DNA of 64,000 bases from positions 82,562-146,561 of the forward strand of contig CAMIGX010000006.1 of NCBI GenBank assembly GCA_946221385.1, given 5' to 3'. Numbering within the stretch: position 1 is the first letter of the stretch; each line of letters begins with the position of its first letter. Shown here in pieces: positions 9,307 through 17,562 of this stretch. The notes beneath the pieces are model-generated. The model did no database searches. It saw nothing but the letters and a program-made list of their open reading frames with translations, and was not told where the DNA came from. This stretch comes from an uncultured Propionimicrobium sp. GTDB lineage: Bacteria > Actinomycetota > Actinomycetes > Propionibacteriales > Propionibacteriaceae. The position numbers and the translations under genes are program-made.

Positions 9307-9358
9307 GGCTGACGATTTCCCCTAGCGCGCTTAGCTCCCGCGCTAGGGGAAATCAGCC
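9307..9358 (+). promoter_or_regulatory. Large intercistronic hairpin between pduE and pduG
   Basis: A long inverted repeat pairs GGCTGA..ATTTCCCCTAGCGCG with CGCGCTAGGGGAAAT..CAGCC around a short loop. There is no T run. A second small hairpin (AAGCC/GGCTT) follows at about 9390-9410. The 140-base gap is the second largest inside the rightward arm's early part. The structure probably sets transcript levels of dehydratase versus reactivase, either by partial termination or by protecting the upstream mRNA end. Confidence 0.65.
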
Positions 9359-9441
9359 GCCTAGACCCACGGAGCTAGCCCTGCCAAGCCGGGCCTTTTG
9401 GCTTGTGAAAGACTTTTAATGGCACTCAGAGAGGAGGAGCC

Positions 9442-11256
9442 GTGAGCATCGTCGCAGGCATCGATATTGGCAATGCCAGCACCGAAGTCGCCCTCGCGCA
9501 GCGATCCGGCTCGAATATTCAGTTCTTGTCTTCCTCGTTGGTGCCGACCAGCGGCATGAAGGGCACCCCGGACAATATCCGTGGCGTGCTGAATTCCCTG
9601 GATGATGCGCTAGCAGCCGCCGGCAAGAGCCGTTCCGATTTGGCCATGGTGCGCATTAATGAAGCCGCGCCAGTCATCGGCGACGTCGCGATGGAGACCA
9701 TCACCGAGACGATTATCACCGAGTCGACGATGATCGGTCACAATCCGCAAACTCCTGGCGGCATGGGCGTCGGCGTTGGCACCACGATCAACATCGACGA
9801 ATTAAACCGTGCCACGGGTGACCAGAAGTGGATCGTCGTCGCTGATCGCTCCCATCGCTTCGATCAGATCGCCTCGATGATTAATGAAGCGAGCAGCCGC
9901 GTCGAGATCGCCGGTGCGATCTTGCAACGTGATGACGGCAACCTGGTGCATAACCGGCTCGACAAGAAGATCCCGATCATTGACGAGGTCGCGCAGATCG
10001 ACAAGGTGCCGCTTGGCATGCCGGCAGCCATTGAAGTCGTGCCGCAGGGCCGCGTCGTCGAAACGCTGGCGAATCCCTACGGCGTCGCGACGTTGTTTGA
10101 TCTCGACCCCGAGCAGACCAAGCGGATCGTGCCGTTGGCGCGTTCGCTGGTCGGTAACCGTTCTGCCGTGGTCATCAAGACCCCAGAAGGTGACGTCAAA
10201 GAACGTCGTATCCCCGCCGGCAAGTTGACCTTCATCTCGCCGCAGCATTCCGCGGAGGTGGACGTCGACGCCGGCGCCCAGCAGATCATGGCTGCCCGGG
10301 CGAAGGTCCCCGACCCGCAAGATATCGTCGGTGAACCTGGCACGAATGTCGGCGGCATGATGCAGCGGGTGCGCGGCACGATGGCGGGCTTGACCGGCCA
10401 GGATCGCGAATCCATTCGTATTTCCGATCTGCTGGCCGTCGACACCAGCGTCCCGCACCGCGTCGTCGGTGGCATCGCCGAAGAAATGGCGATGGAAGCC
10501 GCGGTCGGCATCGCCGTCATGGTCAAGACCGACCGGCTGCAGATGCAGCAGATCGCCGAAAAATTGCAAGATGAACTCGGCGTGCCTGTCGAGGTGGGCG
10601 GTGTCGAAGCCGACATGGCTATTCGCGGCGCGCTGACCACCCCAGGCACCTCGGCGCCGCTGGCGATCTTGGACATGGGCGCTGGTTCGACCGACGCATC
10701 AATGATGCGTGCGGACGGCACCAACACCAGCGTGCACTTCGCTGGCGCGGGCGACATGGTCACCTTGCTCATTCAACGCGAGCTGGGCTTGGCGAGCCCC
10801 TATGCGGCAGAAGACGTCAAGCGCTATCCGCTGGCTCGCGTCGAGACGGTGTTCAGCATTCGTCACGAAGACGGCACTGTCGAATTCTTTGACGAACCGC
10901 TGCCCGCGCATCTATACGCCCGCACTGTCGTGCTCAAAGACGAAGAAGGAATGCATCCAGTTGAAAGTGATCTGCCGCTGGAATTGATTCGTCAAATCCG
11001 GGTACGGGCCAAGGAAAAGGTCTTCGTCACCAATGCCTTGCGTGCTTTACAGCAGGTTAGCCCGACGGGACACTTGCGCGGCATTGATTTCTTGGTCATG
11101 GTCGGCGGATCGTCCTTGGATTTCGAAATTCCGCAATTGGTGACTAAAGCATTGGCTGAATATCGCGTCGTCGCTGGTCAAGCCAATATTCGTGGCACTG
11201 AAGGACCACGAAATGCAGTAGCCACGGGCCTAGCGCTGAGCTGGGGTGATGACTGA
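9442..11256 (+). CDS. pduG: Diol dehydratase reactivase, large subunit PduG
   Basis: ATP-dependent chaperone-like reactivating factor that removes damaged cobalamin from PduCDE. The 604 residues match the family (about 610). The N-terminal actin-like ATPase fold is seen in AGIDIGNASTEVALA, and DMGAGSTDASMMRADG lies near residue 411. GTG 9442 follows a strong GAGGAGGAG ribosome site. Its stop overlaps the next start as TGATG, coupling it to pduH. Confidence 0.96.
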   Translation: MSIVAGIDIGNASTEVALAQRSGSNIQFLSSSLVPTSGMKGTPDNIRGVLNSLDDALAAAGKSRSDLAMVRINEAAPVIGDVAMETITETIITESTMIGHNPQTPGGMGVGVGTTINIDELNRATGDQKWIVVADRSHRFDQIASMINEASSRVEIAGAILQRDDGNLVHNRLDKKIPIIDEVAQIDKVPLGMPAAIEVVPQGRVVETLANPYGVATLFDLDPEQTKRIVPLARSLVGNRSAVVIKTPEGDVKERRIPAGKLTFISPQHSAEVDVDAGAQQIMAARAKVPDPQDIVGEPGTNVGGMMQRVRGTMAGLTGQDRESIRISDLLAVDTSVPHRVVGGIAEEMAMEAAVGIAVMVKTDRLQMQQIAEKLQDELGVPVEVGGVEADMAIRGALTTPGTSAPLAILDMGAGSTDASMMRADGTNTSVHFAGAGDMVTLLIQRELGLASPYAAEDVKRYPLARVETVFSIRHEDGTVEFFDEPLPAHLYARTVVLKDEEGMHPVESDLPLELIRQIRVRAKEKVFVTNALRALQQVSPTGHLRGIDFLVMVGGSSLDFEIPQLVTKALAEYRVVAGQANIRGTEGPRNAVATGLALSWGDD

Positions 11257-11630
11257 TGGTGGCCCAGGGTCTATTGCGCTCTGAGCGGCCAACCATCCGG
11301 GTGCACTGCCATGATCGGGTCAGCGAAGAGCAACTGGCAGAATTGCTGCTCGGCATCGAAGAAGAAGGCGTGCCCTATCAAGTCAGTTCGCATGCGGAAT
11401 TGAATCCATTGGATTTGGCTCACCAAGCAGCACTCGATTCGCGGCTCGGAGTTGGGATCGGGATTTCGCTGAATTATGCGGTGGTCACCTTAGAGAAATT
11501 GCCAAAAGAGCGACCCTATATCGCCTCATTTTGGAATGAAAACGCCGAAGCGGATCGCCTTTTTGGCTCTAATGCGGCGCGAATTGTTAAGCGCACCCCG
11601 TTGCGACAAATTAACGAGAGGAATCAATGA
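11256..11630 (+). CDS. pduH: Diol dehydratase reactivase, small subunit PduH
   Basis: Small reactivase subunit of 124 residues with a beta-subunit-like fold: it mimics PduD and swaps with it during cofactor release. Conserved stretches include IRVHCHDRVSEEQLAELLLGIEEEG (split by the family's usual turn) and GVGIGISLNYAVV. It starts within the pduG stop (TGATG) and ends overlapping the pduK-like start, so translation is coupled on both sides. Confidence 0.92.
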   Translation: MVAQGLLRSERPTIRVHCHDRVSEEQLAELLLGIEEEGVPYQVSSHAELNPLDLAHQAALDSRLGVGIGISLNYAVVTLEKLPKERPYIASFWNENAEADRLFGSNAARIVKRTPLRQINERNQ

Positions 11631-12127
11631 TGCAAGCATTGGGCATCGTCGAAGTCGTTGGATTGGTGGCAGCGATCGAAGCAGCCGATGTCGCCTGCAA
11701 GACGGCCGATGTGCGTCTAGTCGGTTATGAGCGCGCCAAAGGCGGCGGCTACCTGACGATCAAAGTAGAAGGGCAGGTGGGTGCGGTGAACGCAGCCGTC
11801 GCCGCCGCGAGCGCTGCCGCGTCCAAGATCACTCGAGTGGTCAGCGCGCTGGTCATTCCGCGGCCACACGATCAACTCGATCCGATGGTCTTCAATTCCG
11901 AAACCGTCGGCTACCAAGGCGAAGCCGCAGGCAAGCCAGCCGAGCAGCCCAAGCCAGCCCAGGCTGAGCAGGAAAAGCAGCCCGAAGCGGCTAAGCCTGA
12001 GCAGAAAACTGACGCCCCCAAGCCTGAGCAGGCAGCGGGTGAACAAAAGAATTCCGGCGGTCAAAAGGCGCCGACGGATGCTGCTGAGCGTGACGCGAAG
12101 CAGCCAGCCACTACAAGGAGGAGCTAA
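11627..12127 (+). CDS. pduK: BMC shell protein with long low-complexity tail, PduK-like
   Basis: A 166-residue protein. The first 90 residues are a BMC domain (MMQALGIVEVVGLVAAIEAA, ending VIPRPHDQLD), and the last 75 residues are rich in P, A, E, Q and K. The position between reactivase and PduJ fits pduK of enteric operons. Enteric PduK has a cysteine-rich metal-binding tail; here the tail contains no cysteine, so an iron-sulfur role is unlikely. The tail could act as a linker or a condensate-forming segment. It is also possible to read it simply as an extended PduJ paralog. Confidence 0.82.
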   Translation: MMQALGIVEVVGLVAAIEAADVACKTADVRLVGYERAKGGGYLTIKVEGQVGAVNAAVAAASAAASKITRVVSALVIPRPHDQLDPMVFNSETVGYQGEAAGKPAEQPKPAQAEQEKQPEAAKPEQKTDAPKPEQAAGEQKNSGGQKAPTDAAERDAKQPATTRRS

Positions 12128-12129
12128 AG

Positions 12130-12402
12130 ATGAACCAAGCTCTGGGTCTAGTCGAGACCAAGGGATTCGTCGGCGCTGTGGAAGCCGCCGACGCGATGGT
12201 CAAGTCCGCAAATGTCAGCCTGGTCGGCACTGAGAAGATCGGTTCCGGCTTGGTGACCGTCATGGTTCGCGGTGACGTCGGCGCGGTGCGCGCTGCCGTC
12301 GACGCTGGCACTGCCGCCGCCGCCAAGGTCGGCGAGCTGGTCGCTCAGCACGTCATCCCGCGTCCGCACAATGACGTCGAGAAGTTGCTACCGAAGGCCT
12401 GA
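12130..12402 (+). CDS. pduJ: Microcompartment hexameric shell protein PduJ
   Basis: Single BMC-domain shell protein of 90 residues (MNQALGLVETKGF, ending HNDVEKLLPKA), nearly identical in layout to PduA. PduJ is usually the most abundant shell hexamer. A strong AAGGAGGAG ribosome site precedes the ATG, suggesting high translation. It lies 3 bases after the pduK-like stop. Confidence 0.95.
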   Translation: MNQALGLVETKGFVGAVEAADAMVKSANVSLVGTEKIGSGLVTVMVRGDVGAVRAAVDAGTAAAAKVGELVAQHVIPRPHNDVEKLLPKA

Positions 12403-12404
12403 TC

Positions 12405-13043
12405 GTGGACGAAAAACAGCTCGTAGCAAAGATCGTCGACGAAGTCCTCAATCGGGTGCACGAAGCCACCCCGACGGACTGCATCGTCGGCATCTCGAAT
12501 CGGCACGTTCACCTGTGCGATGAGGACTTCAAGACGCTATTCGGTTATGACCAGCCAAAGGTCAAGACCTATGTGCGTCAGCACGGTGAATTCGCCGCTG
12601 AAGAGTCCGTCACGGTGCGCGGTCCGAAGGGCAGCCTCGAGCGTGTTCGCGTGATGGGACCCAACCGGCCTGCCACCCAGGTGGAGCTAGCCAAGACCGA
12701 CTGCCGGGCGCTGGGCATCAACGCCCCGACCGTGCAGTCTGGCCACCTGGAAAATGCAGCGCCCGTCGAGATCGAAGGTCCGAACGGCAAGGTGCAAAAG
12801 GAGCACGCCGCGATCGTCGCCGCCCGCCACATTCACATGGGCCCCGATGACGCAGCAGCGCTTGGCCTGAAAGATCAAGATCTGGTCAGCGTCGAATTCC
12901 CCGGCGATCGTGGTGCCACCGTGCACAACCTGATTTGCCGCGTCAAGCCGTCCTATCGGCTCGAATTGCACCTCGACACTGACGAAGGCAATGCCTTCGA
13001 CGCGAAGACCGGCGACTGGGTGACCATTCTCGGGAAGCGATGA
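12405..13043 (+). CDS. pduL: Phosphate propanoyltransferase PduL
   Basis: Zinc-dependent phosphotransacylase converting propionyl-CoA and phosphate to propionyl-phosphate, recycling CoA inside the compartment. It has 212 residues with two PTAC-type halves. Metal-binding histidines are visible in ISNRHVHLCDEDF (about residues 29-41) and AARHIHMGPDD (about 139-149). The N-terminal DEKQLVAKIVDEVLNRV is an encapsulation-peptide helix. The start is GTG, two bases after the pduJ stop. No propionate kinase (pduW) gene is in the locus, so the kinase step must be encoded elsewhere. Confidence 0.95.
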   Translation: MDEKQLVAKIVDEVLNRVHEATPTDCIVGISNRHVHLCDEDFKTLFGYDQPKVKTYVRQHGEFAAEESVTVRGPKGSLERVRVMGPNRPATQVELAKTDCRALGINAPTVQSGHLENAAPVEIEGPNGKVQKEHAAIVAARHIHMGPDDAAALGLKDQDLVSVEFPGDRGATVHNLICRVKPSYRLELHLDTDEGNAFDAKTGDWVTILGKR

Positions 13044-14035
13044 TGATTGACTACCAGCAGCGCCTAGCCCGTTTCGCTCAGCTAGCGGCTAGCGGCGACG
13101 TCGATACACCCACCGGGCCAGTGCGCCTCGGGGTGGATCTGGGCACGGGCAATATCGTGCTCGCTGTCGTAGACGACGCCGACCAGCCGGTAGCGGCAGC
13201 GATGCAGGCCTCGACCGTCGTGCGCGACGGGATCGTGGTCGACTGGCTAGGCGCTGTGCAGGTAGTCACCGCCCTTCGGAAAGATCTCGAGCGCCGTATC
13301 GGCGTCGAGTTATCCGCTGCGTCGATCGCGGTGCCACCTGGCATCGACGAAGCGACCGCGAAGATTTTCGGCAATGTCGTCGAAGCCTGTGGCATGAAAG
13401 TCGCCAACATCGTCGACGAGCCAGTAGCAGCCGCGTTAGCGCTAGGTTTCACTGACGGCGCGGTCATTGACGTCGGCCACGGCACGACCGGCGTGTCGAT
13501 CCTGAAAGCCGGCGAAGTCGTAAAATCCATCGATCAAGCCACCGGCGGCCATCACCAGACGCTGGTCATTTCGGGTGCGCTGAAGATCGACTATGACCAA
13601 GCTGAGCAACTCAAGAAGAATCCCAGCCAGGCAGATCTGGTATTCGGGATCATCCGGCCAACCTTGGAGCGGATGGCGTCCATCGCCAAGCAGGCGATCG
13701 GTGACCAGCAGCTCGACGCCATCGTGCTGGTAGGTGGCGCCAGTTCATTGCCCCAAAGCGCTGAGCTGTTCAGCCAGATCTTGGGCCAGCCGGTGATCCG
13801 TCCCGATCATCCGCTGTTCCCGACCCCGCTGGGCACCGCGCTGTGGAAAGAGCAACTGCCGACTCAGCAGTCGGCTGCTGAGCCGCAGCTCGCCGCAGCG
13901 ACGACCGAGCCCACTGCAGCAGCTATCGATGAGCCAGTGCCAGCTGAGCCGAAGAAAGCTCCAAAGAAGGCTAAGCGGACCACCAAGAAGTCCAGCCAGC
14001 AACGTCCCCAATCGGCAGGAGGTGCTGCGTCATGA
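13040..14035 (+). CDS. eutJ: EutJ-family Hsp70-like chaperone of the microcompartment
   Basis: A 331-residue actin/Hsp70-fold ATPase-domain protein of the EutJ family. Signatures are LGVDLGTGNIVLAVVDDADQ (about residues 34-53), IVDEPVAAALALG, DVGHGTTGVSI and VLVGGASSLPQ. It lacks an Hsp70 substrate domain. The last 55 residues are an Ala/Pro-rich then Lys-rich tail (EPKKAPKKAKRTTKK), unlike shorter enteric EutJ. Its start overlaps the pduL stop and its stop overlaps the next gene. Role in assembly or cargo folding is presumed rather than shown. Confidence 0.88.
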   Translation: MMIDYQQRLARFAQLAASGDVDTPTGPVRLGVDLGTGNIVLAVVDDADQPVAAAMQASTVVRDGIVVDWLGAVQVVTALRKDLERRIGVELSAASIAVPPGIDEATAKIFGNVVEACGMKVANIVDEPVAAALALGFTDGAVIDVGHGTTGVSILKAGEVVKSIDQATGGHHQTLVISGALKIDYDQAEQLKKNPSQADLVFGIIRPTLERMASIAKQAIGDQQLDAIVLVGGASSLPQSAELFSQILGQPVIRPDHPLFPTPLGTALWKEQLPTQQSAAEPQLAAATTEPTAAAIDEPVPAEPKKAPKKAKRTTKKSSQQRPQSAGGAAS

Positions 14036-14859
14036 TCGACGATGTGCAGCTGAGCGCCGAACAGATCGCGCAGATCGTCGATCGGGTGCTGGAGGTCTTG
14101 GGCGTCCCGAATCCGGACCGCACGCAAAACGGTCTAGTGCTCTTCACCGGAGCGATGATCGGTTTTGAGCCCGCGCTCGAAGCGCTGGCGCGTCTCAACG
14201 GCAAACTCAACCTGGACTACATCCAGACTCCCAGCGCCCAGCGGCTGCTCGACCAAAACAAGATCGCAGCGCTCGGCATGACCCCAGGCACGCGGTCCTT
14301 CGTCGCCTCGCATGACCTGCTCATCGTCCCAACCTTGACGGCGAACCTGGCCGCTAAAGTCGCCCGCGGCATTGGTGACGACCTGGCCTCGAATGTGACG
14401 GCGGAGTTCGTCATGACTGGCCGCAAGGTCGTCTTCGCGACTGATGCCGCCAATCCAGACGCCGCAGCTAAGCGCGCCTGGTTTCCCAATATGCCTGCGG
14501 GCTATGCCGCGATGCTGCGCAGCAATTTGGCGACCTTGCAATCATTCGGCGTGCAGCTCACCGCGGCTGAGCAGCTCGACCAGGCGGTGCTCGCTGCGAT
14601 CGGAGCTACCGGCGTCCAGCAGCCAGCAGTTCCTGCCAAGCCCATTACGTCGAGCCTGCCAGCCCCCAGCGCGCCGGCGACCGCCACGATCTTCGGCTCG
14701 CCGGTCCCAACCCCCGGCGAGCCCCCCCAAATCGTCACCGCCACGATGGTGATGGCTGCGCCGTCCGGTTCGGTCGTCCGCGTCGGGCCGAAGACGATGA
14801 TCACTGACCTAGCCAAAGAGCGCGCCCAGGCACGCCAGATCACTTTCGAGATGAACTAA
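14032..14859 (+). CDS. BMC-associated flavoprotein-like protein
   Basis: A 275-residue protein whose central part (about residues 35-190) resembles the flavoprotein/PPC-decarboxylase fold: GLVLFTGAMIGFEPALEAL at the presumed FMN-binding start and the later SHDLLIVPTLTANLAAKVA. The first 22 residues (DVQLSAEQIAQIVDRVLEVLG) look like an encapsulation peptide, so it may be lumenal. The C-terminal 85 residues are a P/A-rich linker plus a short tail ending KERAQARQITFEMN. It occupies a PduM-like position but is not recognisably PduM. Redox role, for example in cobalamin reduction, is only a hypothesis. Confidence 0.65.
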   Translation: MIDDVQLSAEQIAQIVDRVLEVLGVPNPDRTQNGLVLFTGAMIGFEPALEALARLNGKLNLDYIQTPSAQRLLDQNKIAALGMTPGTRSFVASHDLLIVPTLTANLAAKVARGIGDDLASNVTAEFVMTGRKVVFATDAANPDAAAKRAWFPNMPAGYAAMLRSNLATLQSFGVQLTAAEQLDQAVLAAIGATGVQQPAVPAKPITSSLPAPSAPATATIFGSPVPTPGEPPQIVTATMVMAAPSGSVVRVGPKTMITDLAKERAQARQITFEMN

Positions 14860-14870
14860 GGAGAACCCGC

Positions 14871-15137
14871 ATGTATCTCGCTGAAGTCGTGGGAACCGTG
14901 GTCTCGACCACGAAGGACGAGCGTCTCGTCGGGTTCAAACTGCTGCTGACGCGCCGCCTCGACGAGCCAGCCGACAAGACCAGTGCGCAGGTCGCGATCG
15001 ACACCGTCGGCGCGGGCGCTGGCGAGACCGTCATCGTCGCTACTGGTGGTGCGGCGCGGCACGCATCGGGTCGCTCCGATTGCCCCGTGGACGCGGCGAT
15101 CGTCGCGATCGTCGACACCGTGGAGCACGAGGGCTGA
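14871..15137 (+). CDS. pduN: Pentameric vertex protein PduN (EutN/CcmL family)
   Basis: An 88-residue EutN/CcmL-type protein (MYLAEVVGTVVSTTKDERL, then VDTVGAGAGETVIVATGGAAR) that forms pentamers closing compartment vertices. Ribosome site AAGGAG precedes the ATG. It is the only vertex protein gene in the locus and completes the shell set A, B, J, K-like, N and U. Confidence 0.95.
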   Translation: MYLAEVVGTVVSTTKDERLVGFKLLLTRRLDEPADKTSAQVAIDTVGAGAGETVIVATGGAARHASGRSDCPVDAAIVAIVDTVEHEG

Positions 15138-15140
15138 TCC

Positions 15141-16151
15141 ATGCCGAATGTTTATACGCGCACCGGCGATAAAGGGGACACGGGGCTGTTCGGCGGCTCC
15201 CGGGTGCCCAAGCAGAGCGTGCGCGTCGAAGCCTATGGCGCCGTCGACGAAGCAAATTCGGCGATCGGGATGGCCAAAGCTCAGTTAGCGGTGGACCGAG
15301 ACGAGCAAAGTCAGTGGCGCGATCGAGTCCATCAAATCCAGCAGCGGCTGTTCGTGCTGGCCGCGGAGCTAGCCAGTGACGCCAAGGGCGCAGAGATCCT
15401 CGCTGACAAGATCGCAACCGAAGACGTCGACAACCTCGAACGAGTCATTGATGACTGCCTGGAGATCACCGGCAAGCAACGCAATTTCGTCGTGCCAGGC
15501 CGCGACGTGCGTTCGGCAGCTTTTCACCAAGCTCGGACGATCACCCGTCGCGCGGAGCGGCGCGTCTTGACGTTGGCTGAGGACGAGCCGGTGCGTCCGG
15601 AGCTGATCAAGTATTTGAATCGGCTATCCGACGCGCTGTTTGCGATTGCGCGGCTCGCTGAGACCTGGGCGGCGATGGACATGATCGCTGATCGGGTCCG
15701 CGCAGAACTGGCCAACCAGCAGAAAGGCAAGCAGATGGCTAGTGACGACGAAGTCCTGGCACGCGCCCACCGGTTGATCAACGCTGCGCATCAGCGCGCC
15801 AGCGAGATCGGCCTGCCGGTCTGCGCTGCCGTGGTGGACGCCGGTGGCAATCTTGTGGCATTTGAGCGGATGAGCGGATCGCTGCTGGGTTCGATTGAGG
15901 TGGCGATTGGAAAAGCCTGGTCGGCGGCAGCTTTCAAGATGTCGACCCGCCAGCTCGGCGAAGCCGCTGACGGTCCACTGCCCGGCATCGATTCCATCAA
16001 TGCCGGCAAGGTCGTCCTCTTTGGCGGCGGCATTCCGCTCTATGACGGTGAGCAACTAGTCGGCGGACTAGGCATCTCTGGTGGCACCGTCGAACAAGAC
16101 GAAGACGTCATGAATTACGCACTTTCAACAGGCCTAAAGAAATTGAATTGA
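15141..16151 (+). CDS. pduO: ATP:cob(I)alamin adenosyltransferase PduO with C-terminal HbpS/GlcG domain
   Basis: A 336-residue two-domain protein. Residues 1-190 are a PduO-type adenosyltransferase, with the P-loop-like TRTGDKGDTGLFGGSR near the N-terminus and the family motif VPGRDVRSAAFHQARTITRR around residue 122. A short linker leads to residues 200-336, a DUF336/HbpS-GlcG domain (VCAAVVDAGGNLVAFERM, FGGGIPLY) that binds heme or corrinoid in relatives. It regenerates adenosylcobalamin for PduCDE. pduS (cobalamin reductase) is not in the locus. It starts 4 bases after pduN. Confidence 0.95.
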   Translation: MPNVYTRTGDKGDTGLFGGSRVPKQSVRVEAYGAVDEANSAIGMAKAQLAVDRDEQSQWRDRVHQIQQRLFVLAAELASDAKGAEILADKIATEDVDNLERVIDDCLEITGKQRNFVVPGRDVRSAAFHQARTITRRAERRVLTLAEDEPVRPELIKYLNRLSDALFAIARLAETWAAMDMIADRVRAELANQQKGKQMASDDEVLARAHRLINAAHQRASEIGLPVCAAVVDAGGNLVAFERMSGSLLGSIEVAIGKAWSAAAFKMSTRQLGEAADGPLPGIDSINAGKVVLFGGGIPLYDGEQLVGGLGISGGTVEQDEDVMNYALSTGLKKLN

Positions 16152-16161
16152 GGAGAAGGCA

Positions 16162-17562
16162 ATGACTCTGGATGCAGCGACGATTGAAGCGGCGGTTCGT
16201 AAGGTCCTGGCAGCGTTGCCGGATCAAGCCCTGCGCAGCAGCGGGCCGGTTTCGGACGGCGTCTTCGACGACATGGATAGCGCCATCGAAGCAGCCGACA
16301 AGGCTGCCAAGGAATATCTGAAATGCTCGATGGCCGATCGCGGCCGCTTCGTGCAAGCGATCCGTGACGAGCTGCTCAAGCCCGAGCACCTGGACTACAT
16401 GGCAGAGCAGGCCGTCGCGCAGACCGGCATGGGTGACGTCGCCCATAAGTACCTCAAGAACAAGTACGTCGCTGAGGGCACCCCGGGTGTCGAAGATCTG
16501 GTGACCGACGCTTGGAGCGGCGACGCGGGCCTGACCACCGTCGAATATTCGCCATTCGGCGTCATCGGCGCGATCACCCCGACGACTAACCCGACCGAGA
16601 CCATCACCTGCAACTCGATCGGCATGCTGGCCGCTGGCAATGCGGTGGTCTTCAGCCCGCACCCGCGCGCCAAGGAACTGTCGATCTGGCAGGTGCGCAA
16701 GATCAACGAGGCATTGGCCAAGGTCGGCGCTCCGCAGAACCTCGTCGTCACCGTCAAGGAACCGTCGATCGACAACACCAACGCGATGATGGCCCACCCG
16801 AAAGTCCGGATGCTGGTCGCCACCGGTGGTCCTGGCATCGTCAAGACGGTGCTGTCCAGCGGCAAGAAGGCTATCGGCGCTGGTGCTGGTAACCCGCCGG
16901 TCGTCGTCGATGAGACGGCCGACATCAAGCACGCTGGTAAATCCATCGTCGACGGCGCGAGCTTCGACAACAACCTGCCGTGCACCGCTGAGAAGGAGAT
17001 CATCGCCGTCGAGTCCATCGCTGACGATCTCAAGGCTGCGATGCTGGCCAATGGCGCCTACGAATTGAACGCCGACCAGGTCAAGCAACTGGAAGCTATC
17101 CTGCTCGGCAAGCGCGGCCCGGCCACCGAATGGGTCGGCAAGCCGGCTGCCAAGATCCTCGATGCGATTGGTGTTACTGCTCCGGCGGACACTCGGCTGC
17201 TGGTCTTTGAGGCGGCCGCGGATCATCCCTTCGTCGTTGAAGAAATGATGATGCCGATCATCGGCCTGGTGCGGGTGCCGAATGTTGAAAAGGCGATCCA
17301 GCTAGCTATCGAGCTCGAGCACGGCAACCGGCACACCGCGATCATGCACAGCCGCGACGTCAGCCGCTTGACCGACATGGGCAAGCGCATTCAGACCACG
17401 ATCTTCGTCAAGAATGGCCCGTCCTTCAATGGCATCGGCATCGGCGGCGAAGGCTACGTGACCTTCACTATCGCCGGACCGACCGGCGAAGGCCTGACGC
17501 GCGCTCGTAACTTCGCCCGTACTCGCCGCTGCGTCATGGTCGAAGGGCTGAACGTACGATGA
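16162..17562 (+). CDS. pduP: CoA-acylating propionaldehyde dehydrogenase PduP
   Basis: Converts propionaldehyde, NAD+ and CoA to propionyl-CoA and NADH inside the compartment. It has 466 residues. The N-terminal TLDAATIEAAVRKVLAAL is a typical PduP encapsulation peptide, followed by a linker. The catalytic cysteine lies in ASFDNNLPCTAEKE (Cys about residue 274), and GGPGIVKTVLSSGKKAIGAG near residue 222 is the cofactor-binding region. Ribosome site GAGGAG precedes the ATG. The stop overlaps the next start by four bases (ATGA), coupling the malate dehydrogenase gene to it. Confidence 0.96.
   Translation: MTLDAATIEAAVRKVLAALPDQALRSSGPVSDGVFDDMDSAIEAADKAAKEYLKCSMADRGRFVQAIRDELLKPEHLDYMAEQAVAQTGMGDVAHKYLKNKYVAEGTPGVEDLVTDAWSGDAGLTTVEYSPFGVIGAITPTTNPTETITCNSIGMLAAGNAVVFSPHPRAKELSIWQVRKINEALAKVGAPQNLVVTVKEPSIDNTNAMMAHPKVRMLVATGGPGIVKTVLSSGKKAIGAGAGNPPVVVDETADIKHAGKSIVDGASFDNNLPCTAEKEIIAVESIADDLKAAMLANGAYELNADQVKQLEAILLGKRGPATEWVGKPAAKILDAIGVTAPADTRLLVFEAAADHPFVVEEMMMPIIGLVRVPNVEKAIQLAIELEHGNRHTAIMHSRDVSRLTDMGKRIQTTIFVKNGPSFNGIGIGGEGYVTFTIAGPTGEGLTRARNFARTRRCVMVEGLNVR

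Noticed and set aside
14032..14859. Naming this gene pduM
   Set aside because: The position is similar, but the sequence looks like a flavoprotein fold rather than PduM.
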